A stretch of 64,000 bases of DNA, taken from NCBI GenBank assembly GCA_034336665.1, contig CM067592.1:29733819-29797818 (forward strand), written 5' to 3'. Numbering within the stretch: position 1 is the first letter of the stretch; every line of letters starts with the position of its first letter. Of the stretch, positions 37,814 through 48,644 are shown in pieces. Both the position numbers and the translations under genes were made by a program. The stretch is from Luscinia megarhynchos. Taxonomy: Eukaryota > Chordata > Aves > Passeriformes > Turdidae. Below the pieces are notes generated by a model. That model saw nothing but the letters and a program-made list of their open reading frames with translations. It ran no database searches and was not told the origin of the DNA.

Positions 37814-37860
<47 letters not shown>
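37814..37860. repeat. Poly(T) run of 47
   Basis: An uninterrupted 47-T run lies inside the leader of the ERVL remnant, between CTCGTGCTC and GGTATATAATAAAG. It is the longest homopolymer in the window. Confidence 0.95.
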
Positions 37861-37861
<1 letters not shown>

Positions 37862-38949
37862 GTATATAATAAAGTTTTCCTTTTGCAGTTTCCTGTGCTC
37901 TGTGGAGCTTAGTGATGCTTTGCCTGGGAGATTTACTGCTAAAAATCTGGTTTTGAGTTTACCTGGTATTTTGGCTCTCTGCTGAAGTTATTATTGTATT
38001 TCAATGATCATCTGATGGATACAATTAACAACTAGATAATGATCATTCTTTCTCTGACAGGGGTTTTTTGTTTGGCTTTTTTTAAGAAATACAGAATGGC
38101 ATCTTTGCCACATTTTATGATGTTCTCTGCCTCATTACAATACATTCCCAGCATGCAGACAATCCTTCAATATTTTCATTGGTATTTCTTAGGGATATTG
38201 TTTTGGATTTTTAAAGGTTAACAAGCTTTTTAGGAATGTGATCTAGGCCCCTTGGCAGCATGGGTATGGGTGGGAACACATGCCAGAGAATATGGGCAGA
38301 TATCTGGAAAGTTCCCCCCTGCAGTTATTTGAATCTTCATTCCTGAACAAGTACAGAATCCTGACATAATATGTTTGCAAAGAGATGCCCTGGCTATTTC
38401 AAAGAAGCACATTTTACTGCACTGTGCTGAGGCCTAACCAGCACCTACCAAATATGAATCAATACTGTTCAGCATATTCAAGAATGAAGGTCTCTGAATC
38501 TGAAAAATATCAACAGACACTATGATCACTATCAGTTACACCCATCATTAAAAAGAAACAACACAAGTCAGCTTATTTAATAAGGGATGAAGAGGCTTCT
38601 CTGAAGAGAGAGCAGGAGATTAAACAAGAAAAGAGAGTTGGTTCTGCAGCAGAGAGGTCACAAGAACAGGAGGAGGAAGTAACTGAAATATTAAGTGAGA
38701 ATCATCTGTTCTTAGGTGAGCTTTAAGACATGTGAAAATATTTTAGCTGTGAACTAGGCAAGCAAATTCAGGGCTGCCTAATCCTAAACTGTGATATTGA
38801 GGTCAGAAGACATGAATTAAAGGGTCCCTTGCTAGGGACAAAGCCATTGACAAAGACATTGGGAAAAGGGCATGAGATTCTGCAAATTCCTAAAGTAAAT
38901 GAACTAATATTGAGAAAGGTATCCCATACTTGAGGGAATTACTCGAGGT

Positions 38950-38976
38950 GAGTATTATAGTAATACTATAATACTC
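38950..38976. repeat. Near-perfect 27-nt palindrome
   Basis: GAGTATTATAGTA (38,950-38,962), one A, then its exact reverse complement TACTATAATACTC (38,964-38,976). The 13-bp arms have no mismatch. Confidence 0.95.
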
Positions 38977-40044
38977 CTGATAACCACCAGGCATCCAAAA
39001 GCCTGAATGAAGCCTGCCCATGTGGTGGAAGTTTATAAGAACTTTGGTGGCAATATATGCCAACAGACTGCTAATAATGAGCTGGATAGACACAGAATCT
39101 ATGGATATAGATTAGCCAAACAACTCTAAGAATATAAGGACAATCTCACTTTCTTACAATGATCTTGCACCTTGGCTGCAGAGAAACTGATCCAAATATT
39201 GTCTGAGCAGTTCAAGGATAAGTGTTCTTCATGAGCACTAGCCAAGGTCTCAACTGCTAAGAGTCAGTTTTTCTCTGAAAAAGGAAGAGGCTACTGATGA
39301 CATACATTGTGTGCAACTCCTTGATTCTTCCTGTGTGACAGGGGGATGACATGAAGAAGTGGGGTAGTCAACCTAGCTGGACACTAGAAGCTCAGATTCA
39401 AGAACTGCAAGTTATAAAAACAGCTAAGAGCCATCCCTCCAGGAAAATTGCTGCTCTAGTATCAGTTGAGCAGGGTAGAAGCTTATCATAATTTTGACCC
39501 CGAGGAAGGAACTTCTTTGCAGTTTCAAAATTCAGTAATACATGCTCCAACCTGCAACAGAGAGGTCCTGCCTTTTGCTAGGAGGAAGATAGTGAGAAAT
39601 GGATTTACTGGAAAATGCAAACACTATGTAAACACTTATCAAAGATATGGAAAGCCTCATACAAAACTCATTGTAGATCATGATCTGTCTAGGCTAGACG
39701 GTGTCATAAGCTTTTCATCTACACATGGTGTATCATAAAAACCACATAACAGGGACTTGTAGAGCCTCATCAAGAGGCCCAATTATTTGCTACACATTTT
39801 AAAAGATGATCTGCTCCCACAAACAAAGTTAGCCATCCTCAGTTTCTCTCTGTTGACAAGGTAGAGACTTCAAGATAATAAAAGACACAAACAACATAGA
39901 AGTTAGGCTAAGAACCCGGAATACAAGTAAACCATGATGAACACAAAATAAAAAAGGAGGAAAAAGAGGCATTGCATGAAGGACATGCATTAAAGCTTCT
40001 TATATCTTCCTTCTCCAGTTTATCTCTCTAAATCAGAGAGATTC

Positions 40045-40765
40045 ATGTTTGATGGGTGAAGTGTTTGGTGGAGGAGGGATTGGTTGGGTGGCTGCATACA
40101 GAGCTCAATGGCTCAATGTAAAGATGTGGATCAATGACAAGTGGTGTCCCTCAGAGGTATGTATGGAAACCTGTATTATTTAGTATCTTCATCAGCGACA
40201 TATACAGTGGATTAAGTGCACCCACATCAAGTTTGCAGCAGACACCAAGCTGAGTGGTGCAGCTGAGAAGCCTCAAGGATAGGATGCCATGAAGGGGATC
40301 TTGACAAGCTCCAGAAATTGGCCCATGGGAACCTGAAGAGATTCCGAGCCTGGCCAATTGCAAGGTACTGACCTGGGTCAGGGCAATCTCCAGTATCAAC
40401 ACAGGCTGGGGATGAACAGATCAGAGCAGCCCTGCCCAGAAGGACTTGGGGTTCTGGTGGGTGAGAGGCTGGACATGACCCAGCCATGGGCACTGCCAGC
40501 CCAGAGAGCCAAACATGCTCTGGGCTGCATCCAGAGCAGTGTGGGCAGCAGGGGAGGGAGGGGATTCTGCCCCTCTGCTCTGCTCTGAGACCCACCTGCA
40601 GTGCTGCACCCAGCCCTGGGCTCCCTGCACGGAGCTACCTGTGCTGAAGCCTCTGAAGATGATCAGAGGGCTGGAGCACCTCTCCTGTGAATACAGGCTG
40701 GCAGAGCTAGTGAGGTAGAGCCTAGAGAAGAGAAGGCTCCTAGGAGATTTTGGAGAACCCAGAAA
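40045..40765 (+). mobile_element. CR1 LINE, RT to near C-terminus
   Basis: The copy opens in the RT domain (GATTGGTTGGGTGGCTGCAT and TGGCTCAATGT). It passes through the active-site region (read as AAGTTTGCAGCAGACACCAAGC on plus, the usual FADDTK site altered to FAADTK). It continues through GGGCTGCATCCAGAGCAGTG and TGATCAGAGGGCTGGAGCAC and fades after GAAGAGAAGGCTCC at about 40,745. The 3' UTR and octamer tail are missing, so it is truncated on both sides. The frames at 40,151-40,718 on both strands derive from it. Confidence 0.9.
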
Positions 40766-40769
40766 GCAA

Positions 40770-41730
40770 GGGTGTAGCCCTTTCCTGAATTATTATATAG
40801 CAGCTGTGAATTTTACAACTTTGGCAATTCTCAGTATTGTGTTAAATTCCTGCAGCTCGACCATGAAAGTCTTTATTTATTTTACTGTTTTTCTTCTACA
40901 CTGAACCCCTTCTTTTGCATTGTCTCAAATGCATTTTCCAAGATGAGCATGTCCGTTGCAAAGGAGATAATTTATTTTCAGGAAAACCTCTCCTGGTTGA
41001 TCTGTTGATTTGTTTCTCCACTAAATGAAAGAGCACCTGGAATTTTTGTTTCCTGGGAAACTGCACTCAGTAATTAGATGCTATTGGAGTGGAGAAGCTT
41101 GGTCTGTTTTTCATTTAGATATGGTAAATGAGTTGAACTCTTCCTGTTAGGTATTTTACTATTCTCAAAATAACTTTTATCACTTGTAGAACTGAATTGG
41201 AGTATAGCTCAACATATAAACTTATTTTCCTGACGGGACTTCAGATGGAAATTAATTTTGTATGTGTAGCATCACATAGAAGCTGATGAAAGAAATCAAG
41301 TAGAAAAGCATTAATCCTGAGACAAAATAACCATGTGTGCATTTCAGTGTCAATATTAATTACATCTATATTTCTTCTCTGTTTCAATATCATAACACAA
41401 AAATATGTATTTTGTTTCTGTATAAGTGCAAATAATGGGGCAGGCTAAATACTGTGACACAATAAAGCAGACTCTGAAATATTTAGACAATATACAATCT
41501 GGTTTTAGTTGTCCATAGTCTGTCTTTAGTTGTCTTTTCTTGTCAAATGAAGTTGTCATGAGGATGGAAAAAAACTCTGTGGCACATACATAAGATGCTG
41601 GTTTGTTTCCAAAATTCTGCACATTTGACAGAAAAAATATGGTTATATCTAAAGGGAAAGCAATTAATTCTTTAACAGAAGGCAGAGACAAATGTAAAAA
41701 AAAAAAATTGAGATACAGATAGAAGCCTGT
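40770..41730. other. Unique AT-rich DNA, nothing recognised
   Basis: A 111-codon minus frame at 41,356-41,691 has no recognisable domain. Otherwise featureless. Confidence 0.45.
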
Positions 41731-41734
41731 CCTC

Positions 41735-42260
41735 TTTTATGACCGTACAATCCTAAAAAATAACCCTTTTCTTCATATTCTCTATCACTTGGATCAAGAA
41801 GTTGTCATCAGCTCTCTCCAGAAGTCTCCTGGGTTATTTTAGGACTGCTGTACTGCCCATCCAAGAGATATTGCTCTGGTTCAATCCTCAGAGAGGATCA
41901 GGGTCTGTGAATGTGAAACTGCCTCCAGATGTCTGAAGATCTCATCTATTTTAGTTCCTGACCAAGCGGCCTATGGCAGACGCCCACTATATTGTCCCCT
42001 ATACTCTTCAACTCCTTTATCCTTACCCAAAGCTCTCATTTGCTCATCATCCATCCCCAGATGCTGCTCCTTTCACTCCAGCTGCTCTCCCACATAAAGG
42101 AACATTGCCCATTCTTGTGTTTCTAGCAACTTCTTTCTAAAAACCCTGCCTAAAAACCATGCATTACTCCAGTAATGGTTGTAATCCCATCATATTTCTG
42201 TGATCCCAACAAAGTAAGTCATAGCCCTGCAACTCCACTTCAAAAAGGCATCTCAGCATG
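41735..42260 (-). mobile_element. CR1 LINE, endonuclease-region fragment
   Basis: Read on the minus strand this is the endonuclease part of CR1 ORF2: a GCAGGGCTATGACTTACTTT-like start, then GGGTAAGGATAAAGGAG, AGTGGGCGTCTGCCATAGGC, a decayed CTGATCCTCTCTGAGGATTG (the GDFN region of the endonuclease), and GAGCTGATGACAACTTCTTG. Those phrases are in CR1 order. The 3' half of the element is absent, so this is an internal piece. It may extend rightward toward 42,450 in a form too decayed to align. Confidence 0.8.
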
Positions 42261-44005
42261 TAAATCTCATGTAAATGTCAGATTTACAGAGAGGCTCTGC
42301 AGGTTTCCCTGGTAATGGTGCCATGAGTCACTTGCTTGCATGTAAATGTTTAGGATGACTCTGCTTAAGCCCTGCTTTGCTGACTATGTAAAAGGGGAGC
42401 CCCCTTTTTCACACCCCAGGACATTTGCTTGCTGACCTTGTTCATCACTCCCTCACATGGTTGCTGCTCCTTTCCTCCCTCGTGTTTTGAACTCCTTCCT
42501 ATCTAGACAGACAATTGGACTGTGCTCAGGAGCAGAGCAGCAGGATTCTGCCAGCGGTTACTCCTCCAGCAGAGGTCACCCTCTTTCTGTACTGCCTGAA
42601 AGTTGCTGTCACCAGCATCCTGCCCCTGCAGCTGCTGGACACCAGATGACACCTCCTCATCTGAGAGCTGCCAGTAATGAAGGGAGCAAAGAGAGAGAAA
42701 CAATCATCAGACACCAGCTTTTAGCACATATTCAGAACCTTCATCTTCATCCTCTCTTTTCCACAAGGGGCAGGAGGTAGGGGGATTGTTAGCCTAGCTT
42801 TTATTTCCATGTTTGGTCATCTTATAAAGGAAGTAAAGAGGCCTGGAATTCCAAATACCAGATACAAGAGATTGTGTGCTTTAGCTCAGTGGAATTCAAA
42901 TATCCTTATGTAATGAAAAGGAAGATCTTTAGAGGTATGTACAGGGAAAAGAAGATGGCAACACGGACCAATAATTGGTGATACTTGCTGCATTATTGTT
43001 GGCTTCTCTTTCAAGAAGGCTGTAGAAGGCATGGCAGTCACTGCTGCTGTGCCCAGGGACAATACATAACTTCCTGAGACCCTTTCCATTGTAGGATTGC
43101 AAAGCTACTGGACAGAGTCATCCAGAATAAGTTGTTGCTTGAGTAGCCATTTTCTGAATGCCATGGTTTGCTATTAAGTAACCCAGAGAGGGTCACTGCC
43201 TCGACCCTGCAGGTTTCAGTCATGCTGTTAATCAGGAGACTTCATGAGATGTGGCTATCTGCTTCAGATATCTGCTGTGCATAAAAGCTCCCATGATGGG
43301 GTGAGACATAACATCCTCACTGCTCCTTTCATCCACTGAGTACTCCTTACTGAATGATGAATGACCAATCTATGCAATTTACCTTCAGTATGGCTTGTAG
43401 AACTGAGACTTGCAGATTGGCAAATGGCTTGAAAGATTACTCCTATATGAAGGGAGCTCAATGCATAGCTTATTATTACATGGATTTTTCCACTCTAATT
43501 CTACTCCAGAAGATGACTTGGACACAAGTACCTCACCCCTTTTCAATACTAACTATTGATTGGCAAATCACCTACGTTCAGAGCTGAGTAAGAGTGCCTA
43601 GCCTTTGTTATTCTGTTCATAAAATGAGAAGGAACCACCAACAGAGTAAACTTAATGATCATATTTGAAGATTACTTCTTTTACATTCTTTCAATCTATA
43701 GATGCCAGAAAACAAAGTACCAATTCAAACTGTAAATCTCTTGTAAACTTGCAAAGCCATAAGGAGCTTAGTCTCTCCTGTAGACTTCTTTGCATACAAT
43801 GTGTTCTCACTTAGAATAGGAACATTGTTAGCAATTAAAAAAAGGAAAAAAGCAATACCCAAACTAAAAATAACTTTTAAAAGACAGCATACAAGGAGCC
43901 CAAATATTAAGCACTGGTAAAAGTATTGAAGCAGTATTTGTGATATATGGTCCTAGAAATATATTCCATTTGTGATAAGTATCAGAAGAAGACTAGAACA
44001 ATAAA
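42260..44005. other. Mostly unique DNA; GC-moderate part at 42.4-42.8 kb
   Basis: The 107-codon plus frame at 42,457-42,780 lies in a somewhat GC-richer stretch next to the CR1 endonuclease fragment. It has no recognisable domain and overlaps two minus frames. It may be a diverged upstream part of that CR1. From 42,800 to 44,005 nothing is recognised. Confidence 0.35.
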
Positions 44006-44010
44006 AAAAT

Positions 44011-44293
44011 CCCTTCCCTTCCCTTCCCTTCCCTTCCCTTCCCTTCCCTTCCCTTCCCTTCCCTTCCCTTCCCTTCCCTTCCCTTCCCTTCCCTTCCCTT
44101 CCCTTCCCTTCCCTTCCCTTCCCTTCCCTTCCCTTCCCTTCCCTTCCCTTCCCTTCCCTTCCCTTCCCTTCCCTTCCCTTCCCTTCCCTTCCCTTCCCTT
44201 CCCTTCCCTTCCCTTCCCTTCCCTTCCCTTCCCTTCCCTTCCCTTCCCTTCCCTTCCCTTCCCTTCCCTTCCCTTCCCTTCCCTTCCCTTCCC
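44011..44293. repeat. (TTCCC)n pentanucleotide array
   Basis: 283 bp of perfect CCCTT units (about 56 copies) without interruption. On the minus strand this is (GGGAA)n: regularly spaced GGG runs with 2-nt loops, a strong G-quadruplex pattern, and a pure purine/pyrimidine mirror repeat. Because 5 is not a multiple of 3 and no unit makes a stop codon, all frames stay open and give a repeated SLPFP or GREGK pentapeptide. Confidence 0.98.
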
Positions 44294-44474
44294 GAAACTT
44301 CCCGAAACTTCCCTTCCCTTCCCTTCCCGAAACTTCCCGAAACTTCCCTGAAACTTCCCTGAAACTTCCCTGAAACTTCCCTGAAACTTCCCTTCCCTGA
44401 AACTTCCCTTCCCTGAAACTTCCCTGAAACTTCCCTGAAACTTCCCTTCCCTGAAACTTCCCTGAAACTTCCCT
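44294..44474. repeat. GAAACTTCCC 10/11-bp higher-order array
   Basis: Fourteen copies of GAAACTTCCC. The first ones abut directly or follow TTCCC units (10-bp form, CCCGAAACTT); later ones are separated by T (11-bp form, CCCTGAAACTT). Interspersed TTCCC pentamers connect it to the perfect array on its left. Confidence 0.95.
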
Positions 44475-44479
44475 CTTTC

Positions 44480-45420
44480 CTGCAGTATAGCACTTTCACA
44501 GCCAACAAATCCCATCTGAATAGAATATCAATAATCAATAGATGATAAATTTCTCTAAATTAGCAGCGCATAAAAATAGAACTGAAAAAATCAAACAAAA
44601 CCTTACACTCAGTAGCACTAATCCATACATAAGGACCTCTTAAAAGGAAGAAAAACTTTATGAAAAATGTGATGGAGTAATATTTCACATGCTTTCCCAA
44701 TATCTATTGGTAAGTATTTTGCCTGTGCCCTTGCACTTAAGGGCACATAGCTATACATATAATCCAAGATTTTGCTTATTTTTTAGTTTAGTTGTCAATA
44801 TTTCACTTTAAAAATCCAAATATTTTCAGGTTGGATTTTATTTTCTTCAACCTGTTTTTACATAGTAACAACCCTCTGTTCAGCTTTTTTTCTCATAAAT
44901 TTATTTTAAAATAACAATAATTTAAATAAATTATGTTTATATCAAGCTCTGAATTTATTCAAAATAAAAGAGACATTAGTTTAATTTAATAAAATTATAT
45001 ATTAAAATATTTTTAAATGCTTTTTGCATAAGCAACAATCATAAAATTTTAAGCTTTGTGATGCCATAGTAGATCTTGGGAAGAAGGCTATTTGGCTCTC
45101 CTTTTAATTTTGTCAAATAATTGTTTTTATTTTCCATTACAGAATATCTTTATTGTATGAAGTTTTATCTTTTATTCACTTACAGTTGTATAAAAGTAGA
45201 ACTTTATTATCTTAAACTGATGATCTCCTTATGATTTGAGATAAACACAGTATGCTCTGTATTCACATAACAACTCATGATATAATTTCACAGTGTGATT
45301 CTGGATTATTCTGTGTCACTTGATCAGTCACTCAGCAAACTGGTCTGCTAATGTCATCATCAGAGACCTTTCACTGCTGTTTACCATCTTCAGCTTACGT
45401 ATCTCCTTTCATGGCTCATT
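44480..45420. other. AT-rich spacer, nothing recognised
   Basis: Very AT-rich text with no repeat or coding signature. Confidence 0.5.
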
Positions 45421-45424
45421 ATTA

Positions 45425-45660
45425 GTTCTTTCTTTCTCTCTCTCCTTTCTTTTCTATCTATCCTTTCTTTATTTTTCTTACTTTTCTCTCTCTTTTTTCT
45501 CTTTTTCTCCTTTTTCTCTTTTCATCATTTCTCTCTCCCCTTTCCCTTTCCCTTTCCCTTTCCCTTTCCCTTTCCCTTTCCCTTTCCCTTTCCCTTTCCC
45601 TTTCCCTTTCCCTTTCCCTTCCTTTTCCCCTTCCCCTTTTTCTGCTCCCTTTTTCCTACA
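45425..45660. repeat. Pyrimidine tract with (TTTCCC)n array
   Basis: A C/T-rich run contains a perfect hexanucleotide block of TTTCCC units at about 45,538-45,620 (13-14 copies), then CCTTTTCCCC variants. The minus strand is (GGGAAA)n, again with regularly spaced GGG runs. The plus frame 45,320-45,745 gives a PFPFPF run and is repeat-derived. Confidence 0.95.
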
Positions 45661-45664
45661 ACCA

Positions 45665-47735
45665 AAAATTTATTCAGTTTCTCTAAGCTGGTGTTTTCCT
45701 GACCAATCAGAAAGAGACAAAGGAATGGAGAAATTGACTGCTTGATAACAGACTTTAAAATTTTTCAACTTCTCAAAAGCAGCCAATAACTCTGGTACCT
45801 CACAGAATTTTACCTGTAACAATCTCAGAAGTTATTCCAGTAGTTAAATTTGAGCAGCAAATTTGAATAGGTGGCTTCTATCATCAGTTGTAGACAAAGC
45901 AGTCTAGAGTTGGAGAATTAATTTTACTTACTGATGGTCAATGCAAACCTCCACTCACTGGCTTGGTGACTGTGGAAAGTGAGCCATGACCATAAACATT
46001 TTTATGAACTCTTGCATAAACACTTGTCTCCTCCCCATTTATAAAATTCCCTGTAGTTTGTCTGCAGGTTATGCCTGCAGCTTAGACGGCAGGCAGCAGA
46101 GGCAGTGAGGCTGTGTGTCTGAAGGCTTCCTTTACCCTCAGCCAGGGTCTCTTGTCCCTTTGGTCCATCAGGGGTGTCCTTCCCCCAGAATGGGTCATCC
46201 ACAAGCCCACTGGGGATATCCTGCCCTGGCATGGGTCTCACAGCGACATGGTCCCTCAGAGGGGATGTGTTGGAGGGTTAATATTGATGCTGCCTGAACT
46301 TTATTTCCTATTCAAACTTAATCTTCAAATTTTAGCCATAGAACCATGATAAATCTTCATGTTCTAAATTAAGGAGCCTTTGTTGCTAATTTTACGTGGA
46401 GCTACCTTCCAATTAAACAGTCCTGTGAAAAAAAAATAAATAAAAGTTGTTTAATGTACAATGACATGACATTCTTGCTTTAATAGTATGCTCTTAAAGG
46501 TTTTCTGCTTTTTTTCCCTTCATAAAATCTGGCAATACTAAGGAAAATATGGTTAAAAAGGAAGAGGGTTTGTGCTTTTTTAATATACTGCTTTCAGCCC
46601 GTATTATACACTCCCTAAATTCCTCTCATTTCCTCTGTGATTCACCAACAGAGTTTTTGATTTACTCCCAGAACATTACAAAGTTAAGATATCCTTAATG
46701 CCACCATCATCCATGACATAATCTGAATGATAACGACTTCATTAAAATGCAATTTTTCAGAGCTTCATAATCAACCGTGAATCACTGATCTGCTTCTATT
46801 GAAGAGCACTTCCTTGATCTTTAGATCATCCCTGTTGTCACAGAGTAACTAATTTTCCTCCAGATATGTAGGTTTATCATCTTGGAAGATGTACTTGAAT
46901 AACAGACTTGGAGGTGAAGAACAAAAGCTGGTGTATCTAATGATTTAGTCAATTTTTAGAAAAAGTATTTCACCTTCAGCTTTTATACACAGATGCTTTC
47001 CTTTGTGGTAATGCTTCATACAGTCTACATCATCATTGGTGAAAATTGTCAAGCTATTAGATTGTTAGATATATCTTTTTTCAATCAAATACATTTTTCA
47101 GTCTTGGTAGACAAGCTAAACAGAGTTTTTAGGAATATTTGTGTGACTTTGGTGACTTTCTGTTTGCTGAAACTCCATCTGGAAATGCCTCTGCCAACAT
47201 GTGAGGTGCAGCAGAACAGAAGGCTCACCTCCTTTTCATTCACACTGGTACTCTCATACTAATTTAAACAGGTTTCATTTCAGCTCATCTCATGGACAGG
47301 AGAATTTTCTAGGATAACAATGGAGAACATTGTCAGAAATACTATTTCAGGCAATTCAAAAATAATTGTCAGAACACTCTGTGTTGGTAGACTTTATTCT
47401 CATCTACAAGTATGTTTGACACATTTTGAAATTCTGCTTCCTTTTAAAGAGAATATATATCAAAAATTATTTTTACTTTTCTATAGGGATAAAGCCAGCC
47501 TGGCAAATCATCGACAGAATCCCAAACACCCCAGATCCAAGTTGTCAGGTAGCAGTATAATTCCCTAGTGAATAATTCAGATCAGAAAACTGGGTACTTT
47601 TACCTCAGCTTAATGAAGACTCCCAGTAGCATCACATAGCACCTCCTGGTGCTGTTAAAGGGTTTGGTGCCAGCTACATCTGATGTGCCTCCAGGCTAAG
47701 CCTTCTGTCACTCAGGTTCAATGTCCTGAGAGCAG
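45665..47735. other. Unique DNA; GC-richer block at 46.0-46.3 kb
   Basis: 46,010-46,275 is clearly GC-richer than its flanks, with overlapping 60-79-codon frames on both strands and no recognised identity. The remainder is AT-rich with short frames. Confidence 0.4.
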
Positions 47736-47739
47736 CTGA

Positions 47740-48640
47740 AGAGAATGCATAATTCTTATCAGTATACGATTTTTATCAGCTGGTGTTGTCATCCAAACTG
47801 GTGTAAACATCAAGGCTTTGGCTTCTATGATCACACAACCTTTGAGAATCATGGGCTGTCACAGAGAGATGTAATATTTCTGGCAAAGTGGGGCAAGAGC
47901 ACTTTTTTCAAGAGGCAGGCCAGCCTGGTTGAAAGAATTTTACACTAGGAAAATCGAGGAATGAGATTGTAAGCCACAGCCAAGTAAAGAAGAAAACAGT
48001 AGAGAGGGGTGGAAAACAGAGGGTGAAGAGCATTAGTAACAAGAAAAACTGAAAGAATGATGGAACAGGGTGGTAGGGAACCAGTTTCAAATACATGCCC
48101 ACAAATATGCGCAACCTGGAGAAAAAAACAGATGTGACTACAACTCCAGCCACAAAACTGGGATAATGTTTGAAAAACCTAAAGTACGGTAAAACAGCTA
48201 GCACAACTGCACTGAATTATGTACAGATGCAAGCTCTTCAAGAGAAACAGAACAAGGAAAGGAGCCACCTTACTGTAAAGCAGCATCTTGAATGCCTGGC
48301 TCTTCTCTCTGACATCCTCAAAAGGCAGTGTGAGAGCTCATGTGGTCAGCTCAGCAAGGATAGCCCCACGGTGCACCATGGTAGGATTGTGTCCACACAA
48401 ACAGGATGTGGAGGTGCACAAGCTTCTTCAAACCATAGCAGGAAGTGTGTGTCACAAATCTCAGCTCTCCCTGACATATGCAGGAAGTGTAGTGCAGCGA
48501 GCTTCAAGCACTCAAGACTTCCAGAAGCTGTTGAGGGTCTGGAGCTCACATTCATCGTGATGTGGAATGACATGCAGCTGGATCTTATGCTCAGTAAACA
48601 GAGATTCAAAGACAAGGTGGTGGATGTGATCATTTAATCA
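47740..48640 (+). mobile_element. CR1 LINE 5'-half fragment (ORF1 end to endonuclease)
   Basis: The frame 47,745-47,948 ends with HGLSQRDVIFLAKWGKSTFF...RQASLVERILH, the pattern of the CR1 ORF1 esterase C-terminus. Next comes an inter-ORF stretch with ATGCCCACAAATATGCGCAA, matching the usual start of the endonuclease. Then come GCAAGCTCTTCAAGAGAAAC, AGCATCTTGAATGCCTGGCT and AGCTTCTTCAAACCATAGCA, all in CR1 endonuclease order. The 155-codon frame 48,170-48,637 is a frameshifted endonuclease product, not a host gene. The RT and 3' end are missing. Confidence 0.65.
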
Positions 48641-48644
48641 ATAG

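Larger units (their letters stand above)
37680..39745 (+). pseudogene. ERVL-like leader and gag remnant
   Basis: Downstream of the primer site, an untranslated leader (to about 38,560) precedes decayed gag text on the plus strand. Two stretches are clear by eye: IEKGIPYLRELLE from 38,909, and SLPMWWKFIRTL...YANRLL near 39,014-39,076. They lie in the same order and spacing as in avian ERVL gag. The frame 39,466-39,738 (90 codons) continues the region. Stops, frameshifts and a 27-nt palindrome at 38,950-38,976 show it is dead. No pol or 3' LTR follows; a CR1 begins at about 40,045. Confidence 0.6.

Noticed and set aside
42457..42780. 107-codon frame in a GC-moderate stretch
   Set aside because: No domain; it overlaps minus-strand frames and lies beside a CR1 endonuclease fragment, of which it may be a diverged extension.
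43947..44538. Long open frames of 134-181 codons on both strands with PFPSL or GREGK repeats
   Set aside because: They are translations of the (TTCCC)n array and its GAAACTTCCC extension; a stop-free 5-bp unit keeps all frames open.
45320..45745. 141-codon plus frame with a PF repeat
   Set aside because: It is produced by the pyrimidine tract and (TTTCCC)n array; no domain or conserved start.
48170..48637. 155-codon plus frame, the longest outside simple repeats
   Set aside because: The DNA follows CR1 endonuclease word order with frame changes, and a CR1 ORF1 C-terminus lies just upstream; treated as LINE remnant.
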